NCBI GenBank assembly: GCA_003218755.1
Contig: QHOK01000104.1
Span: forward strand, 1-35,589
Source of the DNA: Verrucomicrobiota bacterium
GTDB taxonomy: Bacteria; Verrucomicrobiota; Verrucomicrobiia; Chthoniobacterales; UBA10450
Length of the DNA: 35,589 nucleotides
Reading direction: 5' to 3'
Part shown: in pieces, positions 31,549-35,589 of the stretch
How positions within the stretch are numbered: the first letter of the stretch is position 1
How the letters are laid out: each line of letters starts with the position of its first letter
Notes under the pieces: model-generated
What the model was told of the DNA's origin: nothing
Seen by the model: only the letters and a program-made list of their open reading frames with translations
The model's database searches: none
Program-made: the position numbers and the translations under genes

Positions 31549-33138
31549 TTGGACCTGCCGATTTTGACTTCGGCGCAAATGCGAGCCGCGGAAGAGGCTG
31601 CTTTCGCCAGAGGAGTGCAAGTCGAAGCGCTGATGGACCAGGCCGGCGCAGGCGTCGCGCAGACGGTCGCGAAGTTTTTCGCGAAGCCCGGCAAGTGCAT
31701 CGTGTTCGCGGGAAAAGGACATAACGCGGGTGATGCCCTGGTTGCCGCAGATTGCTTGCGACGCCTCGGATGGAAAATCGAAGTCCGGCTTGCTTTCAAA
31801 GAGAACGATTGCAGCGAACTCATGCGCAAGAAGCTCGAAAATCTGCGCCGCAGACCACCTCAGATTTTGGGGGCGACGACATCCCTCAGTGGCACCACCG
31901 ATATCGGCATTACTCTTGTCGAGCTTTGGGCGGACGTCGCAGACGATTTGTCCGCTGCGCAGCAAATAATTGCGGCAGAGGCGTACCTGGGAACGGCCGC
32001 TCCATTGGTCATTCTCGATGGCCTGCTTGGAGTGGGCGCGAGACCGCCTTTACGCGAACCGGTACGCGCAGCGTGCCGTTCCATCAATCAGTTGCGGAGA
32101 AATAAGGACGCCTATGTGTTTGCCGTCGATCTTCCAACGGGTCTCGATGGCGACTCAGGTAAGGTAGATCGTGACTGTGTGATCGCGGATTTTACAGTCA
32201 CGATTGGATTTGCAAAGACCGGTCTGGTCGCGGATGGCGCGCTGAACTTTGTCGGGAGGCTCGAAGTTGTGCCGCTACATGAGCTGCATGGCCCGGACAA
32301 AAAGACGAAAGAAATCATCTCCAGTCCGCCGGCTTTTCACGGGTTGCTCCCCAGACGGCAATACAGCGCGTACAAAAATCAATTTGGTCGCATTGGCGTC
32401 GTAGCCGGCTCGAAGGGATTTATCGGCGCTGCTTTGATGACGTCGCAGGGCGCGTTGCGGGCAGGCGCAGGTCTGGTGGAAGTTTTTGTTCCCGAAGAAA
32501 TCTACGAGATAGTTGCCAGCACCGCACCGATGGAAGCGATGGTGAAGCCGGTCCAGTCTTACCGCGACCTGCTCAAACAAAAAACTGATGTCTGGGCCTT
32601 GGGACCCGGCCTTGGAAAATCACGCGCGGGTGAGGTTCTCGAGCTGATTGAAAAAGCGAAGCAACCGATGGTGACCGATGCCGATGGGCTCAACATCCTG
32701 TCAGAAAAAAACTCAGTGCTCAGGCGTTGCAAAGGCGAACGACTGCTCACGCCGCATCCGGGCGAGATGAAACGCCTCTTTCCAGACCATAAAGAGCCAC
32801 GCGCTGAAACGGCTACGAAGTTCTGTAATCGTTTTCCAGTGACACTTTTGTTCAAAGGCAGTCGCACCATCGTGGCTGAACGTGATCGCCCATTAACCTA
32901 TAACACGACCGGCAATCCGGGAATGGCCACCGGCGGAATGGGCGACATTCTCACCGGTGTCTGCGCAGGTTTGATCGGACAGGGCCTGTCTCTTTACGAT
33001 GCGGCGCGAGTCGGTGCGTGGACGTGCGGGCGCGCCGCAGAAATCGCAATTTTCAACGATGGCCAAAGCGAGCAATCGTTATTGCCTCGCGATGTTCTCG
33101 ATCATCTGGGCGATGCATTTAATGAACTCAGGAGTTAA
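31549..33138 (+). CDS. nnr: Bifunctional NAD(P)H-hydrate epimerase / ADP-dependent dehydratase
   Basis: A 529-residue metabolite-repair enzyme that epimerises and dehydrates damaged NAD(P)HX. The N-terminal YjeF_N epimerase domain has ILTSAQMRAAEEAAF, FAGKGHNAGDALVAADCL (the usual GxGNNGGDG loop, here altered), ILDGLLGVGARPPL and AVDLPTGLDGDSG. The C-terminal YjeF_C dehydratase domain has GRIGVVAGSKGFIGAALMTS, GALRAGAGLVEVF, WALGPGLGK, TDADGLNIL, LLTPHPGEMKRLF and TTGNPGMATGGMGDILTG. A ~35-residue acidic stretch near residues 105-145 looks longer than usual. The start is TTG with a strong Shine-Dalgarno. It directly follows the amidase gene. Confidence 0.93.
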   Translation: MDLPILTSAQMRAAEEAAFARGVQVEALMDQAGAGVAQTVAKFFAKPGKCIVFAGKGHNAGDALVAADCLRRLGWKIEVRLAFKENDCSELMRKKLENLRRRPPQILGATTSLSGTTDIGITLVELWADVADDLSAAQQIIAAEAYLGTAAPLVILDGLLGVGARPPLREPVRAACRSINQLRRNKDAYVFAVDLPTGLDGDSGKVDRDCVIADFTVTIGFAKTGLVADGALNFVGRLEVVPLHELHGPDKKTKEIISSPPAFHGLLPRRQYSAYKNQFGRIGVVAGSKGFIGAALMTSQGALRAGAGLVEVFVPEEIYEIVASTAPMEAMVKPVQSYRDLLKQKTDVWALGPGLGKSRAGEVLELIEKAKQPMVTDADGLNILSEKNSVLRRCKGERLLTPHPGEMKRLFPDHKEPRAETATKFCNRFPVTLLFKGSRTIVAERDRPLTYNTTGNPGMATGGMGDILTGVCAGLIGQGLSLYDAARVGAWTCGRAAEIAIFNDGQSEQSLLPRDVLDHLGDAFNELRS

Positions 33139-33157
33139 ACGCGTTAATACGGCGCCG

Positions 33158-33197
33158 CTTAAACGCTTGAACGATTTAACGTTTCAACGATTCAACA
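33158..33197 (+). repeat. Octamer array (5 units) just upstream of the M50 protease
   Basis: CTTAAACG, CTTGAACG, ATTTAACG, TTTCAACG, ATTCAACA: five units in strict 8-base register, sense to the protease gene. The array ends ten bases before the ATG at 33208, and no other ribosome binding site is visible. It is the clearest example of the family. Confidence 0.85.
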
Positions 33198-33207
33198 TTA
33201 CGCAGCG

Positions 33208-34077
33208 ATGAATCTTCAAACCGAGCAAACAGAGTACGAGGCTCCAAAGACTGAGACGGCTTGGAGCCGGGTGAAGAAGGCGCTTGGCCCAATCGCGGTG
33301 GTAGGCGTCGTGATCGCAAAGTTTTTCGCGAAGCTCAAGTTCGTTCTTTTGCCGCTCCTGAAATTTCTTCCGATCCTGCTGAAGTCTGGCGGCACAATGC
33401 TGCTGATGATCTGGGTTTACACCCAGATATGGGGATGGCAATTCGCGCTCGGTTTTGTTCTTCTTTTACTCGTCCATGAAAGCGGCCATTTGCTAGTCGC
33501 TAAAAAATTTGGGCTAAAGGTCGGCGCGCCTGTATTCATTCCATTCATGGGCGCGTTCATCGCGCTCAAGGATGCGCCGCGCAATGCCTGGATGGAAGCA
33601 TGCGTCGGTATCGGTGGTCCAATGCTGGGGAGCTTGGGCGCATTGGTCTGCAACGTCCTGGGTGAAATGTTCAGCGCACCGATATTTATCGCGCTCGCGT
33701 GGTTTGGATATTTTCTGAATCTGTTCAACCTGACGCCGGTAGGAATGCTCGATGGCGGGAGGATTGTGACCGCGTTGTCTCGCTGGCTTTGGTTGCCTGG
33801 GTTCGCTCTGCTTCTTTGGTTCGGATGGAAGTATCCAAATTTTATTATCTGGTTGATCGTGCTCTTGTCGCTGCCGCGGATTTATTCGCTATTCGGCAAA
33901 CGAACCGAAGAAGAACAGCGTTACTTCGAAGTTACGCCGTCCCAGCGCTGGACGATGTCGATTTTGTATTTCGGTCTGATTGCGATCCTGCTGTTTGGAA
34001 TGCACGTGGCGCAGCAGGACCTCAACAAACACGGTGTGCGCTCTCACGGCCACGGCCGGGACGCGATTGTGCAGTAA
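33208..34077 (+). CDS. Site-2 protease family (M50) membrane metalloprotease
   Basis: A 289-residue polytopic membrane protein. The zinc site is LLLVHESGHLLVAKKFG (HExxH), with the third ligand in NLTPVGMLDGGRIV (the NxxPxxxLDGG motif of site-2 proteases). A middle segment reads PVFIPFMGAFIALKDAPRNA. About six helices are visible, with a ~35-residue basic cytoplasmic N-terminal stretch and an RTEEEQRYFEVTPSQRW loop before the last helix. M50 enzymes cut membrane-embedded substrates, often anti-sigma factors; the substrate is unknown here. The gene starts 69 bases after nnr. Its stop directly abuts the stop of the convergent TPR gene. Confidence 0.9.
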   Translation: MNLQTEQTEYEAPKTETAWSRVKKALGPIAVVGVVIAKFFAKLKFVLLPLLKFLPILLKSGGTMLLMIWVYTQIWGWQFALGFVLLLLVHESGHLLVAKKFGLKVGAPVFIPFMGAFIALKDAPRNAWMEACVGIGGPMLGSLGALVCNVLGEMFSAPIFIALAWFGYFLNLFNLTPVGMLDGGRIVTALSRWLWLPGFALLLWFGWKYPNFIIWLIVLLSLPRIYSLFGKRTEEEQRYFEVTPSQRWTMSILYFGLIAILLFGMHVAQQDLNKHGVRSHGHGRDAIVQ

Positions 34078-35589
34078 TCAAGGCGCTGCTGCCGCGAACA
34101 CTTTCTCCGGTTCGAGGCCGATTTTTTTTAGGATCGACAGGAAACGTTTGTCCGAACGCAAAGGCGCGAATTCAGGCGCAATACCAACGCCGTGCAACGA
34201 TGACGACCGCTGCTCGCACGCGCGCTCAAGTTCGCGGATCGCGTCATCGTGCGCTCCAAGCACTACATGCACGTGCGCAATGCCATCGCCCGGGCGATAA
34301 CCCCAGCCCGCAATAGCTGCCTCCAATGTTTGCAGCGCTTTCTTGCGCTGGTTCATACGGGCGTACGTGATCGCCAGGCCAAACCCTGGTCTACCGGTGA
34401 AATCCTGTGTCTTTTTGTAAAGTGCAATCGCGTCATCGAAGCGTCCCATCTCGCGATACAGCGCTGCCAGTTGCGGCTCGCCATAATGAGCAAATGTCGG
34501 ATCAAGTTGCAATGCGCGTTCGCCGGCTGCCATCGCTTCGTCGTAAAGACCAAAGTAACGATAGAGCTCGCAGGCAAAGTTGTTCACCCAAAGTGATGCC
34601 GGGTCGATTCTCGATGTACGTTGCAAATAAGTCAGGGCTTTGTCGCGATCGCCGCGCGCAGCATAGAACGCAGCAATGAAGTAATTCGACGGCGTCGAAT
34701 TTGGTTCGATCTCGACCGCGCGATTGAATTCCACTTCTGCGCCGTCGAGGTCCCAGTCGAGTATGCGTTTGCTCTCGGCCAGATAGACGTGTGCTTCGCC
34801 CTCTTGATCGTTCAGTTGTAACGCACGCGCCGCAGCATCGCGAACTTTCGGGTAGGCTTCGAGCGGAGGCACAAAGGCATCAGCCAGCCATAACCACGCC
34901 TTTGCGATCCCCGTCCACGCGCGACTAAACTTCGGGTCCTGCTCCAGCGCCCGCTGAAAAAATTCGAGGCTCTTGCGCAACTCGGGCTCGGTGCTTTTGT
35001 CGGAATAAAAGAGGCCCTCCAAGTAAGCATCGTAGGCATCTGTGCTGCGAGGTGGAGGCGACGGCGAGATCGCGAGCTTGAGTTTGAGAGTATCGACGAT
35101 GGACCGCGTGATCTCATCCTGTAGCGCGAAAATTCCATGCATTTCGCGCTCATACGTTTCCGACCAGATAGTGAATCCATCGCCCGCATCGATCAGTTCC
35201 GCCGTAATGCGCACCCGATTGCCATCACGGCGAACGCTACCCTCGAGCACGTGGTCGACGTTTAACTTCGTGGCAATTTCCCTCAGCTCGGCTTCCTTGT
35301 CCTTGAACCAAAACGAGGAACGCCGCGCTGCGACCCGCAAGCCATCCACCTTAGCCAGCGCTCCGAGAAGCTCCTCCGCGATACCTTCACCGAAGTAGGC
35401 GTGGTCCTTTGCCAGGCTCAAATCGCTAAAAGGCAAAACGGCGATCGATTTCTCGGTCGAATCCGGTGACGGTGATGTTTCGATCCGGGCCGCGGAAGAT
35501 AGATCCGCTGTTCGAACAATTCCGTGTCGCGTGAAATCGAACAGCCATCCCAGGATAAGCGCGACTGGAAAACCGATGATAATTGCAAG
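34078..35589 (-). CDS. Membrane TolB/FlgO-like + TPR protein, N-terminus beyond right edge
   Basis: The frame is open to the last base, so the ORF-track start at 35436 is artificial. The visible 503 residues begin inside a membrane helix (LAIIIGFPVALILGWLFDFT). A linker leads to the TolB/FlgO-like domain: KSIAVLPFSDLSLAKDHAYF, then GEGIAEELLGAL, LRVAARRSSFWFK, VDHVLEGSVRRDGNRVRI and GFTIWSETYERE. About eight TPR units follow (for example LEFFQRALEQDPKFSRAWTG, EVEFNRAVEIEPNSTPSNYF), and the end is LRSDKRFLSILKKIGL. It shares its domain plan with the 18675-21066 sensor, but the helix motif GFPVALxLxWLFD suggests the other common N-terminal type, where an effector domain may precede the helix. 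Likely a membrane-bound sensor or scaffold. Confidence 0.85.
   Translation of the reverse strand, partial: LAIIIGFPVALILGWLFDFTRHGIVRTADLSSAARIETSPSPDSTEKSIAVLPFSDLSLAKDHAYFGEGIAEELLGALAKVDGLRVAARRSSFWFKDKEAELREIATKLNVDHVLEGSVRRDGNRVRITAELIDAGDGFTIWSETYEREMHGIFALQDEITRSIVDTLKLKLAISPSPPPRSTDAYDAYLEGLFYSDKSTEPELRKSLEFFQRALEQDPKFSRAWTGIAKAWLWLADAFVPPLEAYPKVRDAAARALQLNDQEGEAHVYLAESKRILDWDLDGAEVEFNRAVEIEPNSTPSNYFIAAFYAARGDRDKALTYLQRTSRIDPASLWVNNFACELYRYFGLYDEAMAAGERALQLDPTFAHYGEPQLAALYREMGRFDDAIALYKKTQDFTGRPGFGLAITYARMNQRKKALQTLEAAIAGWGYRPGDGIAHVHVVLGAHDDAIRELERACEQRSSSLHGVGIAPEFAPLRSDKRFLSILKKIGLEPEKVFAAAAP

Overview
The window reads as ordinary chromosome from a free-living Gram-negative bacterium, most likely a soil Verrucomicrobiota of the Spartobacteria / Chthoniobacterales type. 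This placement is inference. It rests on the protein styles (a class III cyclase joined to a TolB/FlgO-like domain and TPRs, a 71-residue omega subunit, a DUF5996 protein), on a moderately high GC content, and on intergenic DNA packed with small palindromic repeats. There is no rRNA, CRISPR array, prophage, transposase or plasmid gene. The only RNA gene I can support is tRNA-Pro(CGG).

Layout. 1-2.2 kb: tail of a MOSC-domain protein, a sugar-porter-type MFS transporter, then a 340-base nested palindromic element. 2.2-6.6 kb, minus strand: thpR, a membrane-anchored SDR, smpB, rpoZ and a large polytopic membrane protein. 6.7-7.7 kb: tRNA-Pro and two small membrane proteins. 7.7-13.1 kb, minus strand: a broken FMN-dependent alpha-hydroxy-acid dehydrogenase, purH, an AraC regulator, a DUF5996 protein and a secreted protein. 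13.2-18.4 kb: an RsbW-like ATPase, ruvB, a methyltransferase, an orphan periplasmic binding protein and xseA. 18.6-21.1 kb: a cyclase / TolB-like / TPR sensor split by a frameshift. 21.1-22.9 kb: two accessory genes lying between two decayed direct repeats. 23-26.3 kb: a 36-residue peptide gene missed by the ORF track, glgB and dodecin. 26.3-34.1 kb: lysS, a double-ACT protein, and a plus-strand run of a TPR protein, an exported protein, a cell-wall amidase, the NAD(P)HX repair enzyme and an M50 protease. The right edge holds most of a second TolB-like/TPR protein.

Most genes are housekeeping (translation, purine synthesis, DNA repair, glycogen, cell wall, metabolite repair). I see no convincing new defence or biosynthetic system. 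The unusual material is in the spacers and in damaged genes: (i) arrays of an 8-base word near TTnAACG at strict 8-base spacing, just upstream of five genes and pointing toward them; (ii) REP-like double hairpins bounded by TGTAG/CTACA that in several places supply the TAG stop codon of the neighbouring gene; (iii) a purH lacking the segment that normally carries the LRYGENPHQ motif, next to a dehydrogenase gene with an internal frameshifting deletion; (iv) a one-base frameshift at a T5 run splitting the cyclase-TolB-TPR protein; (v) two decayed copies of one short reading frame flanking a two-gene insert. Several of these lesions could also be assembly errors, so reads should be checked before biology is argued from them.
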